Origin: Anadara kagoshimensis | Lineage: Eukaryota; Mollusca; Bivalvia; Arcoida; Arcidae | Direction of reading: 5' to 3' | DNA length: 64,000 nt | NCBI GenBank assembly: GCA_021292105.1 | Contig: CM037860.1 | Coordinates: 12,046,698 to 12,110,697 of the forward strand | Part shown: positions 12,201 through 23,464 of the stretch, in pieces | Layout: every line of letters begins with the position of its first letter | Numbering within the stretch: the first letter of the stretch is position 1 | Translations under genes and position numbers: made by a program | Notes under the pieces: model-generated | Databases searched by the model: none | What the model was told of the DNA's origin: nothing | The model's input: the letters and a program-made list of their open reading frames with translations, nothing else

Positions 12201-15200
12201 ATGTACTCCAAATTTTGTTCTTCAAAGAATTCTTTTAATCCTTGTTCTGCTACATCAACACCAACCACTGTGTGTCCCATATCTGCTAACCTGATATATA
12301 TAAAATGATGTGTCTGTATCCAAATACTCAGGATATATTTGATGCCCCATAGTCGTATTTTTTTCATTCCCAATTTTGATTACACCCATGACTGGTTTAC
12401 CTAGCTAAACAGGAGATGCTTACCCTCCCGGGGCACCCGGCATCACTTCCCAGGTGGAAGTTCATGTGTTTAACATAATTTGTAAGCTTCAACAATTTTA
12501 CTTTGCTTTGGGATTTCGGTTTGGAGATGGATTGGTATGTTTGGTTTTGATTAACATACTAAATCAATCAAAAACCTGTATAAACTGAACTATGTTATAA
12601 GGATGTATAGAATGCATACATTATTTTAACCTTTTTTTTTGTTACAATGTGGTTACTGAAAATACACATGAAAACAGTAAAGTAGACAATAGAATACAAG
12701 TCAAGAATAATGGTGTTATGCATCCCAATCACGATATTTATGCCTATATTGTAACAGTCAGTTTTGGAATGGTGGAAAAAAAAACAAACTACCAAAGTAT
12801 CTGCAAAAAACTAGCAACCTTGGGCAAGCTAACTGAAATTATTTTTATTAACACTAGGATCAACCCAAGTAACACTTGATCCTAGGTGATGAGAAAACTG
12901 ATCAAATAGGAAATTATTTTTAATTGATATTTTAAAGTTGATTGATGACTTTTTTTAATGTGAGAAATACCTGATTTTTTTTAAATAATTGAGATTTTTA
13001 AAGTCAGTTCATATGTCCCAAATATTTTTATCAAACTTCAGCATGCATGTTTTTAAAATATATTGTGTATTGTTTGTATTTTGAATTAAAATTTTAATTT
13101 TGTACAATGTATTTTGGAACATTCATACATTTTTATGATCCCGGATTGAAGATTGGGTTGGCATTATTTTGGCATGTAGGCTTCCAGTTTCATGCCAATT
13201 TCTTGACCCGTATATAAAGACCACCTGTCTATACAGAACAATTTTTTTTACTTCTCCCTTAAGTGGCCTTTATAGACAGGTTAGACTGTACTGGTAAAAT
13301 CAATCATTTTTCTAGAAGACCCATTTTTTAGATTTAGACTGATATATAATGTATTTTTTAAAACTGCAAAAAAAGAAATTATTGAAAAAATATTAATTCC
13401 CCATTTTTTTCAAAATAAATTTATAAGTGCATCGCGAATGAATTCTGCAAAACTTAAATGTATGATAGCCTATTTTGTGATTTATTTATCATTAAATATT
13501 CAAGACAAAATGTGACTATCGTGTGACTGACTATATAGATCCCCTATAAATACCAATAAAAATGAATACTATCAAAATTATTTTACGAACCATTTCATGT
13601 CCACAGCTTTACCACATAATGGATAAAAAATCTTTACTTTTCCCCTCCCATTTGTTAGTGAATTAATATGTTTCTGCAACATGCTACAAATAAAGAGAAA
13701 TAATATAATCTGTAAAAAAGTAAAAATCTAAAGTACAATCTAAACAAACCCATTTCTTAGAACTGTATTTCTTATACTAAAAATATATTTATTTTCACGG
13801 TGTATCAATTTCTGCTTATTTTGCTGTCATTTGTTTTACAAGAAAATTAATATCAAGCCAAAATTATATAATGCTTATAGACTAGTGTATATTTCAAAAA
13901 CATGAAAATTTAACTATGCTGATATGTCTAAAATTCCTATACCATGTAAATAAATGCACACAAAATTAAATATGTTTACAGTATACAAATTTTTAATTGA
14001 TTTCTTAGTTGGGGTTCCCACTTTTTGCAAATTGCATACTACTTCTTGTGCTAAGGATATCATGTAAAAAATTTTGAAAAATCTTAGAATTGTATGAGTA
14101 AAGTTGAGTAATTGTGTTTAATGTCCCAATCAAGTACATGTATATTTTACTTATACCGATGCATTGCCAGCTATTGATGAATATGCAGAAATTTAGCCTA
14201 TATGTAGCGGCAGGGCTCTTTATTGTGCCATGCCTACCATGACATTGGACCTCATTTTTTTTAAAGTTCCCATCAGAAAGAATCCTGACTCATTTTGTAG
14301 CGCCAAGTGCTTGGCGAAAGAACAGTCACTACCCACCCTCAAGTCTTGGGTCAGACTTACAGAGCGAACACTCTACTAACTGAGCTACAATAGTGGTAGC
14401 TAAGAATTGTATATGATCACTGGAAATAATCACAGATAATTTTAAATTAAAGAGGCCCTCTACAATATCCCCATTTGAAGGCCTACTGCTAAATGTTCTC
14501 AAATTAAATAGTATTTGTCCTAAGGATATCTAAGGTCTAGCTAGTGTTTACTCATTGAAGATCATTTAAACAATTTACAGGGGACACGCAATAGTTTCTC
14601 TATTTGGGACCAGACAAAATTTTGAAAACTATACTTGTACTACATACCGACAACACACACATAGCAACGAACAATGGCTGGCCAATGATGGAGGAGATTC
14701 ATAACTGATAGTTAATCATATAGCATTAGCTAATAAAATAGGCCTTGGCTCAAGTGAGCTAAAATGGCCCCAGTGACAGCCCTGTGAAATAATGAATTGT
14801 TACCAATAGGTATTATACAGGGTTCATACAGATTTAGGCTGACAGAGTTCACTGACTTTTCTAGGACAAATGGTCTAACTCAAAGTTTAATTTCATGATC
14901 TAGTATTTCCAATTCAAAATTTTCCCTCATAGTGACAGCAAACTCACGGGTGAACATCTGTCTTATGGAATCCTGTATCTTTCTTCTCCCACACTTCTAT
15001 CCAGTCATTTGGTGAAAGTATATTGCTTTTTTCACTTTCAGTGTTTTTCTTTTCATCAGTCACTTGGTTCTCTAAATTTAATCATAAATTAAATAGCAAA
15101 AATTATAATTCAAATCTTCATTTAATTCTTTATCTTAAGTCAGGACACATATTGCAGAGCTGCCAACCCTATTTTGTGTAATTGCGGGTTCGACCAAAAT

Positions 15201-17782
15201 CCGACCGTGCCTCACTGCATCCCTACCAAAAAAAGTGAAAAAAAAGATAAAAAAATATGGTGCATTTTCATGTGATGTCTTGAGAAATTTATGCAGTATA
15301 ATGCACATATTGATTTTACACTTACTCCTGGGCACAAAATCAATCCACTACACCCTTAGTTTACCCATGTAAATCACTCTTAATTTGCTGCGATTACAGA
15401 TGAATTTGAGTGGTAATGAATGAACATTGAAAATCCTCAAAATCTATGGTCATTTGCGGGTCAGTCCCCTTCTTGGCGAGTCAGTGGGAGTTCATGTCCA
15501 AATGAGGGTTGGACCCGCATGATGCGGGTTAGTTGGCAGCTCTGAATTGATAAGTATGATGTTTCTGTATCAAAATTGCCCTAGATATATTTGAAATCCC
15601 ATAGTTCCATGTTCATTTTAATTGATTTTGTTTTCATATGTGGTCGGACCAGCTAGCTAAACAGGATGTGCTTACCCTTCTGGAGCACGTGGTCTCAATT
15701 CCCTGGTGAAAGTTCAGTTGTTTAATTTAATTTGCAGATTCAAAGGGTTTTTTTTTTTGAAATGGGATTGTGATTTTTGGCATGGATCAATATGATTTAA
15801 GGCACTGAACTTTATTTATTTCATATTAAGAATGTCTTACCATTTAAATTGGAAACCAAACGGATAAACAACTGGTCCTATAATACATAGAAAAAGATTT
15901 ACTTTTCTTTGTATGAGTGACCTTGACCTTTGACATAAGGACAAGCAAATATATGATCCAAGTAAGGTATTTAGCTTCAGTTTGAGTTGGTAAAAATAAA
16001 ATAATACAATTTACATTCCTGTGAGTGAGTGAGTGAGTGAGTGACTTATTGAAAAGATGTAATACAATTTAAACCCAAGCAAATTGTTAGTTGTCAGTGA
16101 GCTGAGTTGAGTTGAGTGAAAAAGCAAGTGAGTATATGAGTGAATGAGTAAAAGAGTGAGTTACAAGAAGGTTGTATGATTTAATCATGAGTGAATATCC
16201 CAGTGTGAGACTAAGTCCCAGTAAGTGGAGTGTGCATATAAGTCACAACATGAGGCAAGGTATTACAAGTTCAACTCTTGAGTAAAAGATTGAGTGAATG
16301 TGTGAGTGAAAAGGAGTTATATGTTAAAAATCTTTCTGGGAGCAAAAGATTTCAGTTACTTACATTGTTCTTATCCTTGCTATCTTGATATATGTCTTTG
16401 CTTAAATGTTGTTAAATTTCTTTATTATCGATGACCTTCTTCATAATCGCAAAGAAACGAAAGCGGGTTGCGGGATTATTATTGCATTATTTGATCATTC
16501 AACACATCAGGATTTTTTGACTTGCATTAAATTTGCAATTGCAACAGGATCTTTCAGGCTCAAATAGCTATATTCATTAACATTGAGACAACTGAAAGCT
16601 GAAACCTTTAGTTTTGCCTCAATTGGTACACAAGATTGAGGTTTATAAATTAAGCTATATTGACTTTAAAGAACATCATTAAACCAGGGGTGTTTAACAA
16701 CGGTGTTTATTTCTTATGGCACTGAAAACAGAAAGCATTTGAAAGCACAAAATAGGCTTGTTACATATAGAAGTTAGATGCACAAGCAAAAGGTAAAAAC
16801 ATATTTATTACAATAACTGAAGATAGCTGCCAGACAGACAACCATTTTGATATTTTTGGATCTGAAAAATATACATACACAGCACCCTCTAGGCATTAGT
16901 TATGTGTACATATGCAACATTTGTCCAAAAGTTGTAAAAGTTAGATGCACAAGCAAAAAGCTATAAAAACTATTAAAAATATATCAAATAAAAGATCTTT
17001 ATTGTATATTAATCTATTATGGACCTCTCCTGAGGGAACTGTTCTCCTATAGTGTTGTCTGGAGAGGTATAGTGGCCGAGCCGATATCCGATAAGATATA
17101 ATTTATATAAAAAAAAATTTTTTTTTTTTGGGGGGGGGGGGGGTCCAAAAAAGGTATACAGGGCATCCTCTAGGTATAAGTGCTGGTAATATATCTCCAA
17201 GGTGTACAAGCGAAAATCTAGTGAGCAGATGTTATAACATTATTGGTATATTATGATCAATCAACTTTGCAACTGGTGATGGTAATGTATCAAAACTAAC
17301 CCAAATGATAGCACAGTGTAAATTAGATGGCAAGAATCACATTTAAATATGGGTTTAATTGTGAGGATCATCAGACTACAACTTTTTTTAGTTTACAAAT
17401 TTTATTTCCTTTATTTCATTAATACTTTTAATGCATTTTGAATTTCACAAAAACCCATAATAATACTAATACTTCTGATAAAATGTTTTTTCAAAAGTAT
17501 TGATTGGATTTAGTATCAGTAATGGTCGTGTTTATTTAACTTATATCAACCCACTAAGTCTGGTTAAATGTACTTTGGTTTTGTGAAAAATAGGTTTTTT
17601 TGCAAGGAAAAATACTTTTTTTATAGTGTAGTAGTTTAAGCATAAAAATAAATGAATGGGGACAACATTCAATCCTTTAAAATAAAGTTTTTACCTTCAT
17701 CATTTTTTGTTGATTCTGTTTTTTGCTTTTTCACTTCTGGTTCTGTGTCTACAGTGTTGGAAGTTCTTTTATCACCCTCCAT
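6284..17782 (-). CDS. TPMT: Thiopurine S-methyltransferase, eight coding exons, 270 aa
   Basis: SAM-dependent cytosolic methyltransferase that S-methylates thiopurine and other aromatic thiols. Exons, 5' to 3' on the minus strand: 17782-17695, 15071-14948, 13683-13591, 12290-12161, 11650-11598, 10974-10900, 10091-10009, 6450-6284 (813 nt with stop). Every junction is GT-AG and phase-compatible. Visible matches to the family, numbered in the predicted protein: NDWIEVWEKK with FHK (51-65), SAM-site block KIFYPLCGKAVDMKW (88-102), GHTVVGVDVAEQG (107-119), EFFEEQNL, LYCCDF, WDRGSLVAIN (173-182) and the C-terminal GPPHDVSEEEL. Human TPMT is 245 aa; the excess is a charged Lys/Glu-rich N-terminus. 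The start is the first Met after an in-frame stop at 17863-17861. An AG just before that region could join a 5' UTR exon, so upstream exons are not excluded. Function is inferred by homology. Confidence 0.93.
6451..7221. other. TPMT intron 7, part before the pogo insertion
   Basis: Intron 7 spans 6451-10008. In this part I see no repeat or exon that I can support. The intron is enlarged mainly by the transposon at 7224-9717 and the MITE at 9755-9984. Confidence 0.5.
7224..9717 (+). mobile_element. pogo/Tigger-like DNA transposon with TA target duplication
   Basis: The left end begins CCGTATAGCGGGTTATTTTG and the right end is its exact reverse complement, 23 bp in total, flanked on each side by TA (7222-7223 and 9718-9719). 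Both subterminal regions repeat TTTGGCG several times, a likely transposase-binding motif. It encodes a broken DDD transposase (7526-9314). The TA duplication, the CENPB-type helix-turn-helix and the D...D...D layout place it in the pogo branch of Tc1/mariner. It sits in TPMT intron 7, opposite in orientation to the gene. Confidence 0.92.
7526..9314 (+). pseudogene. Degraded pogo-like transposase
   Basis: The first block (7526-7954) ends in GRPLLLG after a CENPB/psq-type helix-turn-helix (KYTVFSPKDRADIGKFC, ATVKKFKNNFPSLS, RGMRKKYL). An in-frame TAA at 7952-7954 interrupts it; the same frame continues as KSYIKILRGNDAVINSE to about 8110, where a one-base loss shifts into MNFVKRRGS. Catalytic residues visible: D in NWDHAG (8275), D in IFDAFK (8948) and D in LQPLDV (9057). 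A spliceosomal-type intron 8405-8730 (GTACGT to TTTACAG) would join TLSG to DFLPPQLIYGG. A further frameshift lies near 9040 before DHLQPLD. With a stop and two frameshifts it cannot make transposase. Confidence 0.88.
9755..9984. mobile_element. Palindromic MITE, ~230 bp
   Basis: The left arm TAGGCAAACAACATTGACCT and the right arm, whose reverse complement is TAGGCAAACAACATTCACCT, pair with one mismatch over 23 bp. Weaker pairing continues through TTGACCTTT and AATATTCA. The ends coincide with a TA duplication. Non-coding. It lies 38 bp from the pogo element and 25 bp from TPMT exon 7. Confidence 0.7.
10190..10425 (+). repeat. Dispersed repeat family X, copy 1
   Basis: Located in TPMT intron 6. 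It shares ACTGAAATGGGATGTCATTT, the block ATGCATCATCAAAA, a TCCAATGGGACATCT-like segment and AAGTGGCTGACAAAATG with copies at 11083-11235 and 37790-37990. Non-coding; class unknown. Confidence 0.55.
11083..11235 (+). repeat. Dispersed repeat family X, copy 2
   Basis: Located in TPMT intron 5. It carries CTGAAATGGGAGGCCATTTC, GACCCCAACTTGGCAATCCC, ATGTGCATGATCAAAA and GTTTCTTTGAAGTTTCA, matching the copy at 37790-37990. Confidence 0.55.
11303..11560 (+). repeat. tRNA-derived SINE, family B, complete
   Basis: The head resembles a Ser/Leu-type tRNA: an A-box-like TGGCAAGTCGTCTAGAGCA, a variable-arm hairpin GTGGCTTTCACCAC and a B box GGTTCGAGTCT, so it should carry an internal pol III promoter. 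The body has ACTCCAGTTTCCTCCACC and the tail TATAAATGAAAGAATCGTGA followed by CTGGGGTGT. The variable arm argues against Lys/Ala-type heads. It sits in TPMT intron 5, antisense to the gene. Confidence 0.75.
12303..12556 (+). repeat. Dispersed repeat family Y, near full length
   Basis: In TPMT intron 3. It follows the family order: TCTGTATCCAAATACTC, a CAATTTTGATTACACCCATG block, TAGCTAAACAGGAGATGCTT, CACTTCCCAGGTGGAAGTTC, ATGTGTTTAAC, TTTACTTTGCTTTGGGATTT, then GGAGATGGATTGGTATGTTT. About 18 copies or fragments occur in this window. Class unknown. Confidence 0.7.
13200..13292 (-). repeat. Dispersed repeat, second copy of the 830-1005 type
   Basis: Read on the minus strand it gives CTAACCTGTCTATAAAGGCC and later GACAGGTGGTCTTTATATA, the same motif pair as at 830-1005. 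It lies in TPMT intron 3. Confidence 0.5.
14104..14395 (-). repeat. tRNA-derived SINE, family A
   Basis: On the minus strand it begins with a tRNA-like head (TAGCTCAGTTAGTAGAGTGT), runs through TTCTTTCGCCAAGCACTTGG and CATGGTAGGCATGGCACAAT, and ends in the shared tail TGGGACATTAAACACAATTA. It lies in TPMT intron 2 in sense orientation. Confidence 0.75.
15552..15795 (+). repeat. Dispersed repeat family Y copy
   Basis: In TPMT intron 1. It carries CAGCTAGCTAAACAGGATGT, CTGGTGAAAGTTCA, TTTAATTTAATTTGCAG and a degenerate GGGATTGTGATTTTTGGCAT end. Confidence 0.65.
16021..16330. repeat. GTGA microsatellite and degenerate GAGTGA tract
   Basis: A clean run of GTGA units at 16021-16043 is followed to about 16330 by scattered GAGTGAGTGAATGAG-like words that look like decay of a longer tract. 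It lies in TPMT intron 1. Confidence 0.7.
17108..17143. repeat. A/T/G homopolymer tract
   Basis: Runs of A, then T, then about 14 G occur back to back in TPMT intron 1. Similar T-then-G tracts occur at about 24582-24613. Length is likely to vary and may be affected by assembly error. Confidence 0.7.
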
Positions 17783-18544
17783 GGCAACTGATTTTGGACC
17801 AATAAAATACTGTTTTTGTTCTCTACTTCTAATGACTTTATCTTTTCTTCTATCACCAAACTATTTAAAATGAGATAGATCAATAAATTCTGTTATTTTA
17901 CAAATGTAAGCTAAACTTAGAATTATGACTGCATGTCCTTTATATGCTATTTGGAATCTAGTTCCATGGAAATGTTTGCAGTGCCAGTAACTTTGTTAAT
18001 ATTTCTTCAACATAACACAGTGGCAATAGATAGGATTCTCATTGCAAATCATTTGTTATATATGTATACATTAATTTTGTCAGTTACGTTTTTTTATGAT
18101 TTCTTGTTCATTATGTTTCATGTTTATTGAATTACTTGCCATAACCAATTATTGAAATTGAGTTCGAGCAATAAAGATATTATTATTATTATTGTGACAC
18201 TATCTGAAGTTTTGTGGTTATAAAGGACACCTAGAGTTAATTTGCCAGCATATTACTGTTGTTTTGGGAAATTTAGTGGTCAATTGTGAATTAGTTATTT
18301 TTCTCTATAAGAACTTTCCTAACATCAGTAATAATTTTTGGCAAACAATACCACCGATTCCTGTATAAACTGCACTAAAATCTCTTAGTGGGCATGACCT
18401 GAACTTAAGAAACCTTCAGTATTTAATAATGAACGGTGTGCATATAAGTTGACATGTTTATCTTGTAAAGCCTGGCCATGGTTTATAATAGTATTCATCA
18501 ACTATGGTAAGATTCCCATAATATTGGCAAACAATGATAGTAAT
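17783..18544. other. 5' flank of TPMT
   Basis: The promoter or a 5' UTR exon should lie in or above this stretch. An in-frame stop at 17861-17863 sits just inside an AAATAG that could be a splice acceptor. No TATA box or CpG-rich block is obvious. Confidence 0.35.
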
Positions 18545-19032
18545 TACTGTAGAAATCACTGTGACTGTGACAGTGAAATTCTCTTTATATTCATAGAAAA
18601 TCAAATAAATTTGAATAAAGATCGATATTTTTCACTTACTTGTACCTAGTTGTAACAGGAAATCTGTATGCACATCCGCGATTAGCCCAAAATATATCTG
18701 AATAGGGAAAAACGTTGGTGCTATGGGGATTTAACATGTTAAAAAACCATGCAAATGGCGGCTTGTGTTGCGCATATGACGTAAAACGTCACTAAGGACA
18801 TCACTTCCGGTGTAAACATCTTCATTTTTGCATGTGTAAAATCCCCATACCGCCAACATTTTCCTTTTTACAGACATACTTTAAAATTATGACAATCACG
18901 AATGCGCATACAGATTTCCTGTTATGACTAGGTACAAGTTAGTGAAAAATATCAAACTTTATTCAAATTTATTTGATTTTCTATGGATATAAAGAGAATT
19001 TCACTGTCACAGTCACAGTGGTTCCTACAGTA
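18545..19032. mobile_element. Long hairpin MITE, 488 bp
   Basis: The ends are TACTGTAG and CTACAGTA, with TA shared at both edges. The arms pair over roughly 150 bp: ACTGTGACTGTGACAGTGAA, AAATCAAATAAATTTGAATA, TTTTTCACTTACTTGTACCT and ACAGGAAATCTGTATGC on the left are matched by the right arm with few changes. The centre contains ATGCAAAT, AAATGGCGGC and ACGTAAAACGTCACT. No coding capacity. Confidence 0.8.
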
Positions 19033-20644
19033 GTTGTTTGTGGCACTGTTGCACTGCTAACATTTTCTACAAAAACAAGGATTCATCAGATTGCAATTTT
19101 TCCACATTTAAGAAAATGCAAATATTAATAAAGCACAGGTTGTAAAACATCTCAGCTGGTTAGGGGATCTCCAATAGGGCTATAGCTACACCACTTGACA
19201 TTTACTTCATTGCCTGTCTAAAGTCGGGGGTATGTCATGATCAGATGATAGATGTGCATGTCGGTCACGTCATATTTACGAATAACGTGGCCGAGATAAC
19301 TGTAGTATTGTTCTTAGTAGATATATAGAGTGGTTTACTTTCTTGTTCAGATCTATTAGCCTTGTGGTAGAACGCTCACTTTTCACTATCCCCGGACTTT
19401 TTTCAGACGGCCCCCTTCTACTTGTTACATATTTATAAAATTTACAAAGTTCATAAATTATGTTTCATGGAATTTAAAAAGTTACAACTTAAAGTGTTCA
19501 CAAGTGAACGATAACCTAGTTCATAATAAAGACTTATTGAACCGTAACTTACAACAGTTAATCACTTACTAATTAAAAAGAAGCGGGTAAGCCTGCCTGT
19601 TAATTTTTTTTCATTAGATAACTAAAAAGTGTATCTTAAGTCCCACTTTTGTTGTTGCAATTGTAATTGAAAATCCATAAAAACAAGTTGAAGACTCAAA
19701 CTGATATTATACAAATAAGTTTGGTTTGTACTTATCTGAGACAAAATCTTATTATTCTGAACTTATTAAGTCATCAGCTACAAGTTTATCAATGGTATTT
19801 TCTATCCTTTAAGTTACACATTTTGTTCACATTGTGCGAATTTAAGTGCGCATGTGCAATGAAAATAGCATCCGAAACAACGCCCAACTCTTAACTCCGT
19901 ATCACAGGCACTTGTTTACTATGAATATTGCTTGTGCTCCGTATGTCATCATAAACTTCAACCGCTTCCTGGGCAATGTATGTGCAGGACAGGTCGACCT
20001 AACTATTAAAACAAATCGTGGTCACGGAAATGCTTTTTTTTCAAGAGAACATAAAAAACACGTGTTGTTGATGACAGATGCCGATATTTTGGATGCGTTA
20101 AAAATAAGTGCTAACCATTAAAAATTTTAACTTTTATTTTCTCTCGATCTATCAATTAAATTGTACTTGAATTACTGTAATGATTTTACCAGTTTCGAAC
20201 AGGTAAAAAATAACACTGATAATCTCTTACGTGAGACTTTGTCTCCTACAATATGTTGCCTAATATGGACAAGCAATTTTATTTTCCTTTTCCCGTGTTT
20301 TTGTATTTTGTTGTACAAATATAAAGTGCATTTACATATACTCGAGGATTTATAGGGATGTTTTAAAAAATATGAAGTTAATGTTGTGTTCAATCTTGCA
20401 GTGAGAACTAATTTATTATGATGTTTCATACATAATTGAGGTATTTCTATTTTATATGTTTCATAATTTTTCATTAATCATTTTTTGCTTTCAAAATATT
20501 TTGCATGCGTAATTTAACATTACAGACGGAAGCATTTTAGATTGTTATTTATTAAAACCTGATATTCAATTTCAGAAAAAAAAGAATGTGGTAAAGGAAC
20601 AACTGAGAATGCAGAAAATGTAATAAGAATATTCAGTCATAAAG
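19033..20644. other. Intergenic sequence without supported genes
   Basis: Several short ORFs exist on both strands but none shows a recognisable motif, splice context or family match. I see no clear repeat. Confidence 0.4.
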
Positions 20645-20878
20645 GAGTTGAGTTGCGTAATGCATGGTGTTTAACGTCAAGAATATTTCATTTATATTGA
20701 GACGTCGCCAGCTATAGGCGAAGGTGCAGAATTTTTGCATGTGCATTGCGCTGATGGCAGCAGCAGCTTTATACAATAAGGTTCTTTATCGTGCCAAGCC
20801 TACCGTGATACGGGACCTCGTTCATTTTAAGTGCCGAAAGCCGAAAGAACCGCGACTTTCAGTAATACATACATATTA
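20645..20878 (-). repeat. SINE family A, truncated
   Basis: It matches the body and tail of the family (CGCCTATAGCTGGCGACGTC on the minus strand, tail CGTTAAACACCATG) but lacks the tRNA-like head. It abuts the hairpin at 20873-21041. Confidence 0.7.
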
Positions 20879-21041
20879 TATACACAGTGTGTATGTACAA
20901 CCCTCAGTATCAGTTCGAGTCCTTTTTTCGTAGCCGTAGCAATACCAGTCGCGCTTGCGCGACGAGTAGTGATACAGCTATGAAAAAAGGACGCCGAGAC
21001 CTGATACGAAGGGTTGTACATACACACTGTGTATATAATAT
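20873..21041. mobile_element. Hairpin element, ~169 bp
   Basis: The left arm ATATTATATACACAGTGTGT followed by ATGTACAACCCT is repeated inverted at the right edge. Pairing continues through GTATCAG, GTCCTTTTTTC and TAGC. The centre is unusually GC-rich for the window (TCGCGCTTGCGCGA). Confidence 0.75.
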
Positions 21042-22256
21042 TTTTATCTAACATTTCCAATTACGTTGTTTAAAATAATAAAAAAAAAGCAATACTTTAT
21101 GTAAAAAAATTACATTTTACCATAGAAAACCAATGAACTATGTTACGACGTTTGTTCTACATTCTCCCTAACGACGTCACAATGAGAAAGTGCACGTGTA
21201 CTGTACCGCCAATGTGGTATCACCACACTGGTGATACAAGATTCTGTATCATGCGTGTTCGATAAAACTTGTATTTCGTCAAATCAGATAGAAAAACTAG
21301 CATAATGTTAGATAAATTATGGTATACAAAGACTTTATTGTAACTGCTGGTTTAAACTGCTAATGGTAGTTTAGCTTAATATTAAGCTATTCTTAATCTT
21401 CACTTTGTAATAGCATTGCTACAGTGCAGTATTTGTCATATATTTCTAAAATAACAATGGATGTTACTTCATGTTGTTTTGCATGATGTTATAATAATAC
21501 ACATTCTGTTAGCTATTTGGTAAGTATGCTTTCAGTGGAGTAGGTGTGAAAACTGCAAATCTCTCTGAATATGACTTGTAGAAACAGTGGCAGAATAAGT
21601 GCAAATTCGCTAATTGTGAACATAGCAAAAATATGACATCTCTTTCAGATGAAACAATACATGCAACACCTTTGTGCTAAAGATTAATAAGTTACCGTTA
21701 TTCATAAAAGACTCATCAGTACATTTGTATATCATCTAGGCCTCTGTTCATAGTGAATAAGTACAATGGGATGGTAATATTAGTATTGGTCAGATCAATT
21801 GTAAGATATCTAAGTTTGAATCAAAACATGTTTTTTTTTCTCACTGAAAATGTGATCGGACTATAGGCTAGGTACTGGTTTTGTATCAAATGTGTAATTT
21901 TGGCAAATTGGAAATATTAATACTTTAATTAATTTGTTAAGATATTCGAAAATTTCATGCTTATAAAATTTAGATTTAGATTTTTCAAATATTGTAATTT
22001 GAACTGAGTTCCGAAAATGTGAAACTACGGTAGGGCCTGGAGATTTTTCAAAAAAGTAAAAGTAAATAGAATGCATTAAAGCAGCGCCATTTACATTTTT
22101 AATAAATATAAAATCAATTTATCAAGTTCAGAACGTTTTAATGTCGGCTAGATGATATATCTCAGCTATCTTAGGGTGTGTCATCATGTATTCCGTTTTC
22201 AAATTTTAAGGATATACGTTGTGGATACCCACAAACAGTGACTACCATCTATTAAT
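21042..22256. other. Intergenic AT-rich sequence
   Basis: It holds a small palindrome GTATCACCACACTGGTGATA at about 21219. No gene or recognised repeat is supported. Confidence 0.4.
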
Positions 22257-23443
22257 TTGAGGTGTCTGCTTTGGCCGAACGGGAAGGCACCGGGAGCGGA
22301 CCAGATTACAGCAGAGATGCTGAAAGCAGACATAGACCAGTCCAGTAAAGAACTGAAACAGCTAATTGATCTAATATGGATAAAAAGGAAAAAATGCCAA
22401 AGCCATAAACTTAGGAACTCATATGCAAGATACCCAAGAAAGGAAACCTCAAAGATTGCAGCAACTGGAGAGGAGTCACCTTGCTACCAGTAGCCAGCAA
22501 AGTATTCAGCAGAATCCTGATCAACAGAATACAAACATGAGTAGACCATTCCCTCAGGAAAGAGCAAACAGGATTCAGGAGTGGGAGAGGAACAGTGGAC
22601 CAGATCTTTATTCTCAGAAATATTCTGGAGCAAGCCAACGAGCGGAATGCCACCTTGTACATTCACTTCGTGGAGCTAGAAAAGGCCTTCTATTCGGTGC
22701 ACAGAGAGAGCCTTTAGACAATGATGAAAGCATACAGAATTCCACAGAAGCTGATACGGATGATCAGCTCCCTGTACGAGGACTTCCAGTGTACTGTGAT
22801 TGATGAGAGCGAGACCACCGACTTCTTTCCCGTGGTGACCGGAGTAAAACAGGGCCGCTGCATGTCAGGATTCCTATTCATACTTGTCATCGATTGGGTG
22901 ATGGGGCAGACAATAGAGGGTGAGAGAACTGGAATCCGATGGAACTTCACAACAATGCTGGAAGACCTAGACTTCGCTGATATTATTGCTATTTTGACAT
23001 TAACAATGAGCCACCTTTCAGTCCAAACAACCAAGCTGGAAGAAAATGCATCACGAGTTGGACCAAAGTTGAACGCCAAGAAATGCAAGGCAATGAAATC
23101 CAACAACAAGAGCGAAGCAAGCCTGGAGGAAGAAGGGAACGAAGTTGAGCAAGTGGAAAGTTTCACATATTTTAGAGCAAACATGACCATAGACCTTGGA
23201 GCACCATTGATATCAAAAAGAGACTAGGGTTAGCCTGTGTAGTCTTGAAGAGACTGTACAACGTGTGACAGTTAGGAGACATTAGCAAGAAAACAAAAAC
23301 CTCTCTCTTCAAGAAGAGATAAGATCAGTTATGAAGTGAGGAGGAAGAGATGGAACTTAATTGACCATGTAGAGGAAAGGACAGACAGACGACTGCGCTG
23401 TTACCCTTGAATGGACTACTGTGTGTAGAAGGAAAATAGGCCG
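22257..23443 (+). pseudogene. Non-LTR retrotransposon reverse transcriptase, inactive (5' segment)
   Basis: Readable blocks in RT order: NGKAPGADQITAEMLKAD, then in another frame NWRGVTLLPVASKVFSRILI, motif A region FVELEKAFYSVHRESL (22667), LYEDFQ, TGVKQGRCMSGFLFILVID (motif B), LEDLDFADIIAIL (motif C region, FAD at 22972), then KLNAKKCKAM and VESFTYF. This family normally has D-F-x-K-A-F-D in motif A and F-A-D-D in motif C; here the first D is E, the second is Y, and the last D is I. Frameshifts also break it. The copy is cut at 23443 by the TIR element and resumes at 26351. The 5' end is missing, as is common for LINE copies. Confidence 0.85.
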
Positions 23444-23464
23444 TGTGGGACCCCTATATGTAGT

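Noticed and set aside
19846..20121. 91-residue plus-strand ORF upstream of TPMT
   Set aside because: No family match and no supporting signals; on the opposite strand from both readable genes.
22411..23190. Minus-strand ORFs over the LINE
   Set aside because: They are shadows of the plus-strand reverse transcriptase frames.
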